From positions 167,723-231,722 of the forward strand of contig NZ_JACXWX010000008.1 of NCBI RefSeq assembly GCF_014764505.1: a stretch of DNA of 64,000 nucleotides, given 5' to 3'. A model generated the notes under the pieces. It had not been told where the DNA came from and made no database searches. It saw only the letters and a list, made by a program, of their open reading frames with translations. Positions within the stretch are counted from its first letter, which is position 1. The number at the start of each line of letters is the position of its first letter. Positions 9,490 to 18,913 of this stretch are shown one piece after another. Origin of the DNA: Phormidium tenue FACHB-886. GTDB taxonomy: Bacteria; Cyanobacteriota; Cyanobacteriia; Elainellales; Elainellaceae. A program made the position numbers and the translations under genes.

Positions 9490-10089
9490 CTAATCTAGCT
9501 CTCGTCTACCTTCCAGCGCTCGTGCCAGCGTCACCTCGTCTGCATATTCTAGATCGCCGCCCATCGGCAAGCCAAAGGCGATCCGGGTGACTTTGGTAAA
9601 CGGCTTTAGCAATTGCCCAACATACAGCGTGGTTGTTTCACCCTCCACGCTGGGGCTAATGGCAATAATCACTTCTTTAATGTTTTGTTTGCTGACCCGT
9701 CGTACCAGAGGCGCGATATGAAGCTGGTCAGGTCCAATTCCATCCATGGGCGAAATCATCCCGCCCAGCACATGATATTTGCCGCTATACTCACGGGTTT
9801 TCTCTAGCGCAATCACATCGCGCGAATCTGCCACCACGCAGATGGTGTTAGGGTCACGATTGGGCGCGCGGCAAATATCGCAAACCGGCTCGGCAGATAG
9901 ATGAAAGCAAACTGAACAGAAACCTACCTGCTGTTTGGCTTCGATTAACGCTTGGGCAAGGGCATGCACATCGGCTTCGGGACGCTTGAGTAAATGAAGC
10001 GCCAGCCGCTGGGCGGTTTTTGGACCCACACCAGGTAATTTTTGAAGCTGCTCGATCAGTCGAGCTAAGGGGCGCGTATAAACCGTCAG
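9490..10089 (-). CDS. recR: Recombination mediator RecR
   Basis: RecR works with RecF/RecO in loading RecA at gaps. The sequence shows the N-terminal helix-hairpin-helix ([22 protein letters not shown]), a four-cysteine zinc finger ([16 protein letters not shown]), a Toprim domain ([14 protein letters not shown]) and a C-terminal region ending in ALEGRRELD. With only ATG, GTG or TTG allowed, the frame starts at 10029 inside the conserved helix-hairpin-helix and loses about 20 residues the family always has. Reading further upstream in frame, a CTG at 10087-10089 gives a protein beginning (M)[13 protein letters not shown], exactly 199 residues, with GGGAGG (10095-10100) five bases upstream. 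I therefore take CTG as the start; an ATT at 10117-10119 is the only other option seen. Confidence 0.88.
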   Translation of the reverse strand: MTVYTRPLARLIEQLQKLPGVGPKTAQRLALHLLKRPEADVHALAQALIEAKQQVGFCSVCFHLSAEPVCDICRAPNRDPNTICVVADSRDVIALEKTREYSGKYHVLGGMISPMDGIGPDQLHIAPLVRRVSKQNIKEVIIAISPSVEGETTTLYVGQLLKPFTKVTRIAFGLPMGGDLEYADEVTLARALEGRRELD

Positions 10090-10203
10090 AAGTGCCTCCC
10101 AGTCATCCTTTGGCGTAATTCTTGCAGATATCCATCATAGCGTCTGGGGCAGCACACTAGCCTGAGCACCCTGCCATAGCGATCGCCTTGCCCTGCGGCA
10201 GCT

Positions 10204-10617
10204 TCACGTAAGCTCACGGATCGCCGTCCATTTGCCCTGCAGCAGCAGAACCCCGCCCGCCCGCTCGACTAGTTCCGGCTGCATCAAATAAACCCAAGCT
10301 TCTCCCAGCGATCGCCCCTCCAAATCAAACACCGCCTGCTTCACCCGCACATACTCGTTGCAATCAGCAGGGCGACACGGATCAAAGTCCTCTAGCTCAT
10401 CGAGCGCTATTAAGATAGCAGGATCGCTGAACCCAAGCAAATAGCCGTAGACAGGGCGATCGCCTCCAGTCATCGCTGGGTAGCCAAACGGCAGATCAAA
10501 CAGCGTGCCATAGGCGATCGCTGGCTGCATCTGCACCACCCGCCCTGCACAATACAAATCAAAATTACATTCCCCAGGCTTCAAAGTGCCATACACAAAC
10601 ACTCGAATCAGTCCCAT
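10204..10617 (-). CDS. Gamma-glutamylcyclotransferase-like (AIG2/GGCT fold) protein
   Basis: A 137-residue protein that starts MGLIRVFVYGTLKPGECN, containing the YGTLKxG motif that defines the GGCT-like fold. GYLLGFSDPAILIALDELEDFDP follows, with the acidic residue expected to act as general acid-base. Family members cleave gamma-glutamyl amines or gamma-glutamyl amino acids, or act in related small-amide chemistry; the substrate here is not known. A longer frame begins at 10674, but it runs through a low-complexity pyrimidine-rich spacer, so the ATG at 10617 is preferred. It is divergent from leuS. Confidence 0.8.
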   Translation of the reverse strand: MGLIRVFVYGTLKPGECNFDLYCAGRVVQMQPAIAYGTLFDLPFGYPAMTGGDRPVYGYLLGFSDPAILIALDELEDFDPCRPADCNEYVRVKQAVFDLEGRSLGEAWVYLMQPELVERAGGVLLLQGKWTAIRELT

Positions 10618-10623
10618 TGATTG

Positions 10624-10713
10624 CCTCACCCCACTCCCACTCAGTCCTTTCTGCTCACCCCCCTCACCCCTCATCCCTCATCCCTCCATCCTCATCCCCC
10701 CTTCCTTCCTTTA
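10624..10713. repeat. Polypyrimidine low-complexity tract
   Basis: About 90 bases between the GGCT-like gene and leuS are almost wholly C and T on the plus strand, with repeated CTCATCC/CCTCATCC units. The strand bias keeps reading frames open by chance and explains the false N-terminal extensions on both flanking genes. Confidence 0.75.
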
Positions 10714-10752
10714 GAATGGTTTAGAAATACGCAATCATCCAGAGGAGTTCCC

Positions 10753-13323
10753 GTGGAGTCCCGCTACAGCCCCGCCACGATCGAGGACAAATGGCAGCAA
10801 ACTTGGGAAGCACAAGGGCTAGATCTAGCCCCTGAAGGCAGCGACAAGCCCAAATATTATGCATTGTCAATGTTTCCTTACCCCTCTGGAACACTGCATA
10901 TGGGGCATGTCCGCAATTACACAATTACAGATGTGATCGCCCGCCACAAGCGCATGCAGGGTTATCGCGTCTTACACCCCATGGGCTGGGATGCGTTTGG
11001 CTTGCCTGCCGAGAATGCGGCGATCGAGCGGGGCATTCCCCCTGCCAAGTGGACTTACCAAAATATTGATCAGATGCGGAACCAGCTCAAGCAGTTGGGG
11101 CTGTCGATCGACTGGACGCGCGAAGTGACCACCTGCTCACCAGAGTACTATCACTGGACGCAGTGGTTGTTTTTGCAATTCTTCAAGGCGGGGTTGGCAT
11201 ATCAAAAAGAAGCCAGCGTGAACTGGGACCCGATCGACCAAACCGTGCTGGCAAACGAGCAGGTAGACAGTCAGGGTAAGTCTTGGCGATCGGGCGCATT
11301 GGTCGAGCGGCGGTTACTGAAGCAGTGGTTCTTCAAAATCACTGAGTATGCCGACCAGTTGCTCCGGGATTTAGACAAGCTGGAGGGCTGGCCGGAGCGC
11401 GTTAAGCTGATGCAGGAGAATTGGATCGGCAAATCAACCGGGGCACAGGTCACGTTCCAGACAGAAGCAGGCGACGATCTGCCCATCTTTACCACCCGGC
11501 CCGACACCCTCTGGGGCGCAACTTTCATGGTGCTGTCGCCAGAGCATCCGCTCGTTGAAAAGCTAACCACACCAGAACAGGCAGCGGTGGTGGAGGCGTA
11601 TCGAACCGCCGCCGCCAGCCAAAGCGAGATCGATCGTACCGCCGAAGACCGTGAGAAAACGGGCGTCTGGACGGGCAGCTACGCAGTGAATCCGGTGAAT
11701 GGTGATCGCATCTCCATCTGGATTGCCGATTACGTGCTGATGGGCTACGGCACAGGCGCAATTATGGCAGTCCCCGCCCACGACCAGCGCGACTTTGAGT
11801 TTGCCAAAAAGTTTGACTTGCCGATCAAAGTCGTGGTGCAGCCTGCCGATCAGACGTTGAGCGTCGAGTCAATGACGGAAGCTTACCCTCACGATGGCGT
11901 CATGGTGAATTCTGAAGCGCTGAATGGCGTTCCAGCAGGCAAAGGCGCAGGTGAAAGCGTGGAGGCTGCTGTTCAGTGGCTAGAGGCAAACAGCAAAGGC
12001 AAAGGCACGACCAACTACCGCCTGCGGGATTGGCTGATTTCGCGGCAGCGCTACTGGGGCTGTCCGATTCCGATCATCCATTGCCCTGGCTGTGGCGCAG
12101 TTGCGGTTCCAGACGCCGATCTACCCGTGAAGCTGCCGGAGGACGTGGAATTTTCCGGGCGAGGTGCTTCGCCGTTGGCCAAGCTGGAGGATTGGATTAA
12201 TGTACCCTGTCCGAACTGCGGCACAGCGGCGCGGCGCGAAACCGACACGATGGACACCTTTATGTGTTCTTCGTGGTACTACTTGCGCTATCCCGATGCT
12301 CGCAATGGAGAGCAAGCGTTTGAGCCAGCCAAGGTAAATGATTGGCTGCCTGTGGATCAGTATGTGGGCGGCATTGAACATGCAATTTTGCATCTGCTGT
12401 ATTCGCGCTTCTTTACCAAGGTGCTGCGCGATCGCGGCTTGCTCAATTTCGATGAGCCCTTCAGCCGTTTGCTGACGCAAGGGATGGTGCAGGGCAGAAC
12501 CTACAAGAACCCCCGCACTGAGAAGTACATCATCCCGACTCGAGTTGCCGATCCTGCCAATCCGATCGATCCAGACACGGGAGATGTGCTGGAAGTAGTG
12601 TTTGAAAAGATGTCCAAGTCCAAGCACAATGGCGTGGCTCCCGGTGATGTAGTAAACAAATACGGCGCAGACACCGCCCGCATGTTCATTTTGTTCAAAG
12701 CACCGCCTGAGAAAGATTTGGAATGGGAAGATGCTGACGTAGAAGGGCAGTTTCGCTTCCTGAACCGGGTTTGGCGTTTGGTGACGGATGCTGTGGGTCG
12801 TCGCGCTACTCCCCCTGCCGGTGGTGCCCTTACTAAAGAGGAAAAAGAGCTGCGCTACGCGATCCACTACGCGATTCAGCAGATCAGCGAAGATTTGGAG
12901 GGCGAATACCAGTTCAATACGGCGGTGTCGGAGCTGATGAAGCTGAGCAACGCTCTGACAGATTGCAAGTGTAAAGATTCACCAGTCTTTGCAGAGGGCA
13001 TTGAAACGCTGCTGAAGCTGTTGGCTCCTTTTGCACCGCATATTGCCGAAGAACTCTGGCATAGTTTGGGACATGAGGATTCTGTGCATCAGCAGGCTTG
13101 GTGCCAGTTTGATCCGGCTGCTTTGGTGGTCGATGAGATTCCGTTGGTCATCCAAATTCTGGGCAAGACGCGCGGCACGATTCAGGTGCCAGCACAGGCA
13201 GACCGAGCGCAGCTAGAGCAGCTTGCCCGTGAATCTGAGCTGGCGCAGAAGTATATTGCAGGTAAGGAGATTAAGAAGGTCATTGTAGTTCCTGGAAAAC
13301 TAGTGAATTTCGTGACAGGTTAA
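10753..13323 (+). CDS. leuS: Leucyl-tRNA synthetase
   Basis: Charges tRNA-Leu with leucine in the cytoplasm. The protein is 856 residues, the usual bacterial length. It shows the class I signature HMGH in [16 protein letters not shown] (about residue 50), the CP1 editing domain ([21 protein letters not shown]), a zinc-type insertion with [10 protein letters not shown] and CPNCG, and the KMSKS loop KMSKSKHNG (from residue 619), followed by the anticodon-binding domain. The start is a GTG at 10753 with AGAGGAG (10741-10747) five bases upstream; the protein then begins [15 protein letters not shown], like relatives. The longer frame to 10621 crosses the polypyrimidine tract and is rejected. Confidence 0.97.
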   Translation: MESRYSPATIEDKWQQTWEAQGLDLAPEGSDKPKYYALSMFPYPSGTLHMGHVRNYTITDVIARHKRMQGYRVLHPMGWDAFGLPAENAAIERGIPPAKWTYQNIDQMRNQLKQLGLSIDWTREVTTCSPEYYHWTQWLFLQFFKAGLAYQKEASVNWDPIDQTVLANEQVDSQGKSWRSGALVERRLLKQWFFKITEYADQLLRDLDKLEGWPERVKLMQENWIGKSTGAQVTFQTEAGDDLPIFTTRPDTLWGATFMVLSPEHPLVEKLTTPEQAAVVEAYRTAAASQSEIDRTAEDREKTGVWTGSYAVNPVNGDRISIWIADYVLMGYGTGAIMAVPAHDQRDFEFAKKFDLPIKVVVQPADQTLSVESMTEAYPHDGVMVNSEALNGVPAGKGAGESVEAAVQWLEANSKGKGTTNYRLRDWLISRQRYWGCPIPIIHCPGCGAVAVPDADLPVKLPEDVEFSGRGASPLAKLEDWINVPCPNCGTAARRETDTMDTFMCSSWYYLRYPDARNGEQAFEPAKVNDWLPVDQYVGGIEHAILHLLYSRFFTKVLRDRGLLNFDEPFSRLLTQGMVQGRTYKNPRTEKYIIPTRVADPANPIDPDTGDVLEVVFEKMSKSKHNGVAPGDVVNKYGADTARMFILFKAPPEKDLEWEDADVEGQFRFLNRVWRLVTDAVGRRATPPAGGALTKEEKELRYAIHYAIQQISEDLEGEYQFNTAVSELMKLSNALTDCKCKDSPVFAEGIETLLKLLAPFAPHIAEELWHSLGHEDSVHQQAWCQFDPAALVVDEIPLVIQILGKTRGTIQVPAQADRAQLEQLARESELAQKYIAGKEIKKVIVVPGKLVNFVTG

Positions 13324-13362
13324 CTAGGTTTGACTGTGAACTAGCTTATTTCGAGAGAAGGC

Positions 13363-14046
13363 ATGAACTCCCGCACTCTGAACTTTCGCGTAACGATGTA
13401 TCTGCTGATCGGGTTGGCGATGGCGATCGCCCCTGCCTGCAGCACTTCTTTTGCTAAGCATTCAGTTGCTCCCAGCAAAACGACTGCTAGTAGTGCCGCC
13501 GTTACGCCAACCTCGCCCAATGAATCGCGCCCAGAGACGCGCGTCATGCCGCTCAATGTGGATGGCAAAGTCAGTGAGGTTGAGCTGAAGCTGTTCAACC
13601 AAGCCTCTTTGCCGCTCACTACCTATGTCCCGGGCAAAGAGTTCAGCAGCGAGGTTGGTTCCTCAGGTGAAGGAAAAGCCGTTCGCTTTAACTACAGCCC
13701 AGATGGTAAACAGGATGGAAAAGCTTATATCCACATTTTTCTGCCGACCCGCAGCACCAGTCTGGAAGGCATCCAAGATCTACTGCTAAACGACGGCGGG
13801 CTGCTAGCCAGCAACGGCTGGGAACTGGTCGATCGCACGGATATTGTTAGCTATGCTTGGGCAAGAGAAAAGCTAATCTACCAGCAGCGAACAGGCAATC
13901 AAACGTTTGTAGGGGCAATTTATGTGGGCGAACACAATAGCCAAGCGTTCTATGCCTTTACCCACTACCCGGTGGAGTACAGCAATGACTTTGAGCCACG
14001 ATCGACAGTCGTGCTAGAGAGCCTGCAGTTTCGGGATGAGCAATGA
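13363..14046 (+). CDS. Putative lipoprotein of unknown function
   Basis: A 227-residue protein with an N-terminal hydrophobic segment (VTMYLLIGLAMAIAPAC) ending in a lipobox-like APAC, which suggests lipid modification at Cys-26 and anchoring in a membrane. The mature part begins with a Ser/Thr/Pro-rich linker. It contains YVPGKEFSSEVGSSGEGKAVRFNYSPDG-like strands (YVPGKEFSSEV) and a C-terminal domain ending YPVEYSNDFEPRSTVVLESLQF. I do not recognise the family. It has a good ribosome site (GAGAGAAGG before the ATG) and stands 39 bases after leuS, facing the histidine kinase gene with six bases between stops. Confidence 0.65.
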   Translation: MNSRTLNFRVTMYLLIGLAMAIAPACSTSFAKHSVAPSKTTASSAAVTPTSPNESRPETRVMPLNVDGKVSEVELKLFNQASLPLTTYVPGKEFSSEVGSSGEGKAVRFNYSPDGKQDGKAYIHIFLPTRSTSLEGIQDLLLNDGGLLASNGWELVDRTDIVSYAWAREKLIYQQRTGNQTFVGAIYVGEHNSQAFYAFTHYPVEYSNDFEPRSTVVLESLQFRDEQ

Positions 14047-14052
14047 GCCAGT

Positions 14053-16368
14053 TTAATGGAATCTAAGCTCATCTGCGATCGGCAAAGTAAACCAGAACCG
14101 CGATCCTGCCCCCAGTTCGCTCTCCACGCCAATTGTGCCGCCGTGTGCCCAGACAATCTGCTGACAGAAATATAGCCCCATGCTGATTCCTGTCAGTTGC
14201 CGCCCGTCTGAATTGCCTAAGCGCATTTCAAACAAGTGGTCGCGCTGAACCTGACTGATACCTTTCCCGTTATCCTGAACTACACATCGCAGCGCTCCGG
14301 CTTCAAGTTCAGCCGAAATCGCGATCGTCACGCCCGGAGGGTTGTGCTTCACAGCATTGCTCAACAGATGCCACAAAACCCGCTGCATCTGCCGCGCATC
14401 GATCCACAGAACAGGTGCTTCGCTTGTCACTTGATTCTCGATTGCAGCCTCATTCTGGATGAAGGTGGGCTGCAGTTCAGTCAGCACCGTTTGCAGCAGC
14501 GAAGACAACTGAGTCGGTTGGCGATCGAGCGTTACGCCTTCGGTTTCATAGGCATACACTTCCAGCAGAGAATTGAGCTGATTGAGCTGCACCTCACCAG
14601 AGTGGGTCATCCGCTCCAACAGTGTGCGGGCGATTGAGATTTGCTCTCCGGTCTGGTTTTGCAAATTCTTCAGCACCAGCAGCGTTCCCATGACAGCCGT
14701 ACGGAGATCGTGGGCAATCGCATGAATCAGCACATCTCGAAACTGGTTCAGCTCTTTCAGCTCTACCATGTTTGCCTGAAGCTGCAGGGTGCGTTCTTCT
14801 ACCTGTTGTTCCAAGCTGGTATTCAGCGTTTGCACCTGCTCATAGAGCTGCGCCTGCTGGATGGCGATCGCCACCTGCGTTCCCAGCTGCTGCATCAGAT
14901 CGATTTCCAGCGGCTGCCAGTGGCGGGGCGCTGTGCATTGATTCACTACCAGCACTCCAAACAAGCGGCTTTGCAAAGGGGCTTCCACAGTCGATTTAGA
15001 TTCCAAAATAATCGGCACGCCGATCGTCGCCCGAACATCATAAAGCTCGTGGTATTGCTCAATAAAAGGCGATCGCCTCTCGTTTGTCGTGTCGTTTATC
15101 ACCTTAATCCGATCTTGGGCAAACAGAGACTGCACCTCCTGATATGCCGTTGGATCCTCTACTACCCAGCCCAGCATCGGTTTCCAGTCTGGCGCAACCG
15201 ATTCTGCAACAACTTTGCCAACGCTTTGCGTACCAATGCGGGTGAAAAAAACCCGATCGGCTTGCAGAAACTGCCGCACCTCTGCCACTGTGGTTTCCAA
15301 AATCTGGTTCAACTCAAGCGATCGGCGAATGCTCAAAGACATCTCACTCAATAGCCGATTCCGCTCTGCCGTGAGCCTCATTCGCGCCTCGGCTTGCTGC
15401 TGCTGCATCGTTACGGCTGCCACGATCAGGGCGGTCAGGGTAATCATACTGATAAACGCCTGCAGCAGCAGCACTTCTTGCCCCGCAGCAGCCGGCATTG
15501 CGGCAAAAGGACCCCGACCCAATGCCGTACCGCTGAGGGCGATCAGCGACAGTGCAAAGCTTGCCAAGGCTGCGTTCGGTTGCCCAAAGCGCAGGGCAGC
15601 CCAAATCACAAATGGAAACGGCAGATACTCCAGGGGATACAGCGCGGTTGCCAGCCTCACGTCTGAGTAAAACACCCAGCTGCTCACCAACATCAGCAGC
15701 CCCAGCCAAGCCGTTTTCTCCAACCTGCGAGACAAGAGCGATCGCTCGGCAACAAATGCCCACCCTGAGGCACCAGCCAGCTTCGACTGCAAGGTCAGCA
15801 GCAACGGGGTCAGCACTAATATACCGGTGCTGTCTCCTAGCCACAGTGCCCAGCAAGCTTGTCCTAGTCGATCAGCGCTCACAGACGCAGCCACATAGCC
15901 AATGACCGTGTTCACTGCTGCGCCCACGCCTGCCGCAATTACCACCACAAAGCCAGCAAAACCCAAGACATCTCGCAGCCGCTCCATTGAATTGCGAAAC
16001 TGAATCTGCTGCAGCAGGTATGCACCCAAAACCGCCTCTAGAGTGTCACCCAGAGCATCACCGAGCGCAGGTAGCCAGGCTATCTGAATTGTATGATTGA
16101 GCCATAAACTCCCCAATGCCACCCCCAGCCATGCTACCCGCCCCTGCCATAGCAAGGCTGCCACTGCAATTCCTGCTGGAAACCAGACTGGAGATGCTTG
16201 AATCTGGAGCCGCAGTAGAGACAAACAAAGGCTCCCCACTGAGAAGTAGGTAAGGGCGATCGCAGCAATCGTTAGACTGTAGCGTCCGAGAGTTTTCTGA
16301 GGGGATTGTAGCTGACCTTTTTCCGGCATCAATTCTGCTACCTCGGTCGTCAAACTCCCACATTGCAT
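14053..16368 (-). CDS. MASE1-GAF sensor histidine kinase
   Basis: A membrane sensor kinase of 771 residues. Residues 20-310 form about eight to ten helices with the MASE1 pattern (SPVWFPAGIAVAALL, SLWLNHTI, FVIWAALRFG). A GAF domain follows (ETTVAEVRQFLQADRVFF to VAIAIQQAQLYEQVQTL, about 340-500), then a coiled coil, a HisKA-like helix with His-553 in IHAIAHDLRTAVMG, and a HATPase domain with N box (LLSNAVKHN), G1 (VQDNGKGIS) and G2 (MGLYFCQQIVWAHGG). No receiver or response regulator gene is adjacent, so the partner is unknown. I chose the ATG at 16368 because GGAGGGAGG (16372-16380) lies just upstream; an upstream in-frame start at 16401 is possible. Confidence 0.88.
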   Translation of the reverse strand: MQCGSLTTEVAELMPEKGQLQSPQKTLGRYSLTIAAIALTYFSVGSLCLSLLRLQIQASPVWFPAGIAVAALLWQGRVAWLGVALGSLWLNHTIQIAWLPALGDALGDTLEAVLGAYLLQQIQFRNSMERLRDVLGFAGFVVVIAAGVGAAVNTVIGYVAASVSADRLGQACWALWLGDSTGILVLTPLLLTLQSKLAGASGWAFVAERSLLSRRLEKTAWLGLLMLVSSWVFYSDVRLATALYPLEYLPFPFVIWAALRFGQPNAALASFALSLIALSGTALGRGPFAAMPAAAGQEVLLLQAFISMITLTALIVAAVTMQQQQAEARMRLTAERNRLLSEMSLSIRRSLELNQILETTVAEVRQFLQADRVFFTRIGTQSVGKVVAESVAPDWKPMLGWVVEDPTAYQEVQSLFAQDRIKVINDTTNERRSPFIEQYHELYDVRATIGVPIILESKSTVEAPLQSRLFGVLVVNQCTAPRHWQPLEIDLMQQLGTQVAIAIQQAQLYEQVQTLNTSLEQQVEERTLQLQANMVELKELNQFRDVLIHAIAHDLRTAVMGTLLVLKNLQNQTGEQISIARTLLERMTHSGEVQLNQLNSLLEVYAYETEGVTLDRQPTQLSSLLQTVLTELQPTFIQNEAAIENQVTSEAPVLWIDARQMQRVLWHLLSNAVKHNPPGVTIAISAELEAGALRCVVQDNGKGISQVQRDHLFEMRLGNSDGRQLTGISMGLYFCQQIVWAHGGTIGVESELGAGSRFWFTLPIADELRFH

Positions 16369-16745
16369 AAGCCTCCCTCCAGCGGTGCAACTGAGTGACA
16401 CTCAGTCCATCCCTAAGGTGGCTCACCAGAGCAATACCAAACTTCCTCCAGTTGGATGAACTGTGACAGGTGCAAGCATGAGCCATTTCGTCCGGTGCTA
16501 TGCCAGTGAGCAAATCTCAGCAGTGGGCAAACTTCATAAAGGCGCAAACTTCATAAAGGCTAGGTATTTTTAAGGAAAGGGCAAGAATGACAGAACAAAT
16601 TGCCTGTCTTCTATAGATGCCGCATAGAATTCAGGAATAACAGGCTGGCGATCGCTAGCTATTGTGTAATGCGATTATTTAGGGCATTGAGCCTTTGCGG
16701 TTCTGCCCTTAGCACCTCGCTTGGCAACACTCAGGATGTGGTTTC
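16369..16745. other. 377-base gap with a perfect 17-base tandem repeat
   Basis: The gap lies between the divergent histidine kinase and GT2 genes. No gene is visible. A perfect 17-base tandem duplication occupies 16527-16543 and 16544-16560 (unit GCAAACTTCATAAAGGC). Promoters for both neighbours should lie here, but I could not assign them with confidence. Confidence 0.6.
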
Positions 16746-17804
16746 ATGAGCAGTATTGGTGTCGTTACGATTGGACGAAATGAGGGTGATCGACTGATTC
16801 GCTGCCTCAAGTCCCTCCTTGCCCAGCTTCCAGCCGGAATGCCGATCGTCTATGTCGATTCTGGCTCCACAGACGGCAGCCCAGCAGCGGCAAAACTGCT
16901 GGGTGTCCAGGTGATTGACCTAGATTTAACGACTCCGTTCACTATGGCGCGGGGGCGAAACGCTGGATTTAGCTATCTCACTGAGCATTTTCCGCAAATC
17001 GAATATGTCCAGTTCATTGACGGTGACTGTGAACTGCTGCCGGGCTGGATCGATCAGGCGTTAGCAGCGATCACTGCCGACGAAAAGCTGGCGGTTGTCT
17101 GCGGGCGACGGCGCGAGCGCTTCCCAGATGCCTCTCCCTACAACCGCTTGGCAGACATGGAGTGGAATACACCGATCGGCGAAGCCACTGCCTGCGGCGG
17201 GGATGCCTTGATGCGGGTCAGCGCCATTCAGGCTGTCAACGGCTACAAGCCAACGCTGATTGCCGGTGAGGAACCCGAAATGTGTGTACGGCTACGGCAG
17301 CAAGGCTGGAAGATTCGCCGGATTGATGCCGATATGACCCTGCACGATGCGGCAATGTTCAAGTTTAGCCAGTGGTGGAAGCGAGCCATCCGGGGCGGTT
17401 GGGCAATGGCAGAAGGAGCAGCGCTGCACGGACATCTGCCAGAACGCTACCAAATGAGAGAGAGCCTATCACGCTGGATTTGGGGATTAGGGCTGCCGAT
17501 TGCTGCCCTCAGCCTTGCTAGATTCACCTATGGACTCAGCCTGCTGGTGTTTTCACTCTACCCGGTGCTGACGTGGAAGGTTTATCGCTATCGCTTGGGG
17601 CGGGGTGATACGGCTGCGGACGCGCGGCTGTACGCTTTCTTCTGTGTGGTGGCAAAGCTGCCAGAGGCGATCGGACAGGTGAAATATTGGCTCACGCGCT
17701 GGCAGGGTAAGCAGGCAAAGCTGATTGAATACAAACAGCCTGAAGCACTTACCACCGAAGCAATTGCTGCTGAAGCCAGCACTGAAGCTAGCCCTACGCA
17801 TTAG
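16746..17804 (+). CDS. GT2 family glycosyltransferase
   Basis: A protein of 352 residues with the GT-A fold. VVTIGRNEGDRLIRCLKSLL is at the N-terminus, VDSGSTDGS at about 38-46 binds the nucleotide, the metal-binding DGDCE motif lies near residue 93, and ETQD-like acceptor region is represented by AGEEPEMCVRLRQQGWKI (about 178). One or two C-terminal hydrophobic segments (LGLPIAALSLARFTYGLSLLVFSLYPVL) suggest membrane association. It is the first of three closely spaced plus-strand genes with an epimerase and a GT4, which together look like a small surface-polysaccharide operon. Donor and acceptor cannot be inferred. Confidence 0.85.
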   Translation: MSSIGVVTIGRNEGDRLIRCLKSLLAQLPAGMPIVYVDSGSTDGSPAAAKLLGVQVIDLDLTTPFTMARGRNAGFSYLTEHFPQIEYVQFIDGDCELLPGWIDQALAAITADEKLAVVCGRRRERFPDASPYNRLADMEWNTPIGEATACGGDALMRVSAIQAVNGYKPTLIAGEEPEMCVRLRQQGWKIRRIDADMTLHDAAMFKFSQWWKRAIRGGWAMAEGAALHGHLPERYQMRESLSRWIWGLGLPIAALSLARFTYGLSLLVFSLYPVLTWKVYRYRLGRGDTAADARLYAFFCVVAKLPEAIGQVKYWLTRWQGKQAKLIEYKQPEALTTEAIAAEASTEASPTH

Positions 17805-17821
17805 GCGCAAGGATTCCTATT

Positions 17822-18865
17822 ATGAAACTACTCATCACTGGCGCATCGGGTTTTTTGGGTCAATATGTCGTTGCAGAAGCGCTGCGGCAGGGACACAAGG
17901 TAAAAGCCTTGATGCGTTCCCCTGCTTCTCTCTCCTGGGCTAATCATTCTGCTGTAGAAATCGTGCAGGCGGATTTGCAGAAAGACCGCTTGGCAAACGC
18001 TTTAGAAGGCGTAGATGCCGTCATTCATCTGGCTGCGGTGATGCGGGGTGACTACACCACGCAGTATGCCGGAACTGTGACAGCTACCGAAAATCTGCTA
18101 AACGCCATGACTCAGACCGGGATCGATCGCCTCGTTGCCATTAGCACGTTTTCCGTATTTGATTACATGCAGATCGCTGCTGGCGAAATCATTGACGAAG
18201 ACGCGCCGATCGAAGCCAACCCCAGCCAACGCGACGGCTATGCCCAAACCAAGCTGATTCAGGAACAGCGAATTCGCGCCTTTGGGCAACCTGAAAAGGG
18301 GGGGCGCGTCACGATCCTGCGTCCCAGCATGATTTATGGACGCGATCACCTCTGGAATGCCCACTTAGGGCTTAAGGCAGGCGATCGTCTCTGGCTCCAG
18401 ATCGGCGCGAACGGGCAAATGCCCATCACCTACGTAGAGAACTGCGCCGAGGCGATCGTTCTCGCTCTGCAAGACAGCGCCATTGGGCAAACGCTCAATA
18501 TCATTGACGACAATCTGCCGACTCAGAGCGCTTACGTCCGTTACTTGGGTCAGCAGATGGCTTCCCCACCCCAAACAGTGGCGATCAACTGGGCAGTGCT
18601 GCAATCTTTGGCGCGGGTTGCTAGCCAAATCAACGCAGCCGCTTTTAGGAATCGCCTGAAGCTGCCCGGTCTGCTGGTTCCTGCCCGCCTCCATGCCCGC
18701 TTTAAGCCCTTCCGCTACAGCAACAGCCGCGCCAAACAGATTCTCGGCTGGCAGCCCCGCTACTCATTTGTGGCAGCAGTCGAGCGGAGCTGCGGCAGTC
18801 TTGATTTACTGGATGTACCACCGCAGCCCGATCAAACCCCTGACCAGTCTCCAGTTGTGTCCTGA
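17822..18865 (+). CDS. NAD-dependent epimerase/dehydratase (extended SDR)
   Basis: This 347-residue protein starts MKLLITGASGFLGQYVV with the GxxGxxG dinucleotide site. It has VIHLAAVMRG and AISTFSVFD strands, a Tyr-x3-Lys pair in YAQTKL (about residue 140), and LRPSMIYGRDH, as in UDP-sugar epimerases and related extended SDRs. It could interconvert a nucleotide sugar for the glycosyltransferases on either side, though sterol-dehydrogenase-like members share the pattern. AAGGA lies eight bases before the ATG, and the gene starts 17 bases after the GT2 stop, so they are co-transcribed. A Pro/Gln/Asp-rich tail (PPQPDQTPDQSP) ends the protein. Confidence 0.82.
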   Translation: MKLLITGASGFLGQYVVAEALRQGHKVKALMRSPASLSWANHSAVEIVQADLQKDRLANALEGVDAVIHLAAVMRGDYTTQYAGTVTATENLLNAMTQTGIDRLVAISTFSVFDYMQIAAGEIIDEDAPIEANPSQRDGYAQTKLIQEQRIRAFGQPEKGGRVTILRPSMIYGRDHLWNAHLGLKAGDRLWLQIGANGQMPITYVENCAEAIVLALQDSAIGQTLNIIDDNLPTQSAYVRYLGQQMASPPQTVAINWAVLQSLARVASQINAAAFRNRLKLPGLLVPARLHARFKPFRYSNSRAKQILGWQPRYSFVAAVERSCGSLDLLDVPPQPDQTPDQSPVVS

Positions 18866-18913
18866 GGCTGTCTTCGTTTCAAGCTTTTCCATCCCGCATA
18901 GGAGAACCAAATC

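Noticed and set aside
12121..12867. Long minus-strand frame inside leuS
   Set aside because: It is antisense to conserved LeuS sequence including the KMSKS region and has no ribosome site; high GC content keeps the antisense frame open.
14641..15354. Plus-strand frame antisense to the MASE1-GAF kinase
   Set aside because: It lies wholly opposite conserved kinase and GAF sequence, and its own composition is His/Gln/Leu-rich without a recognisable domain.
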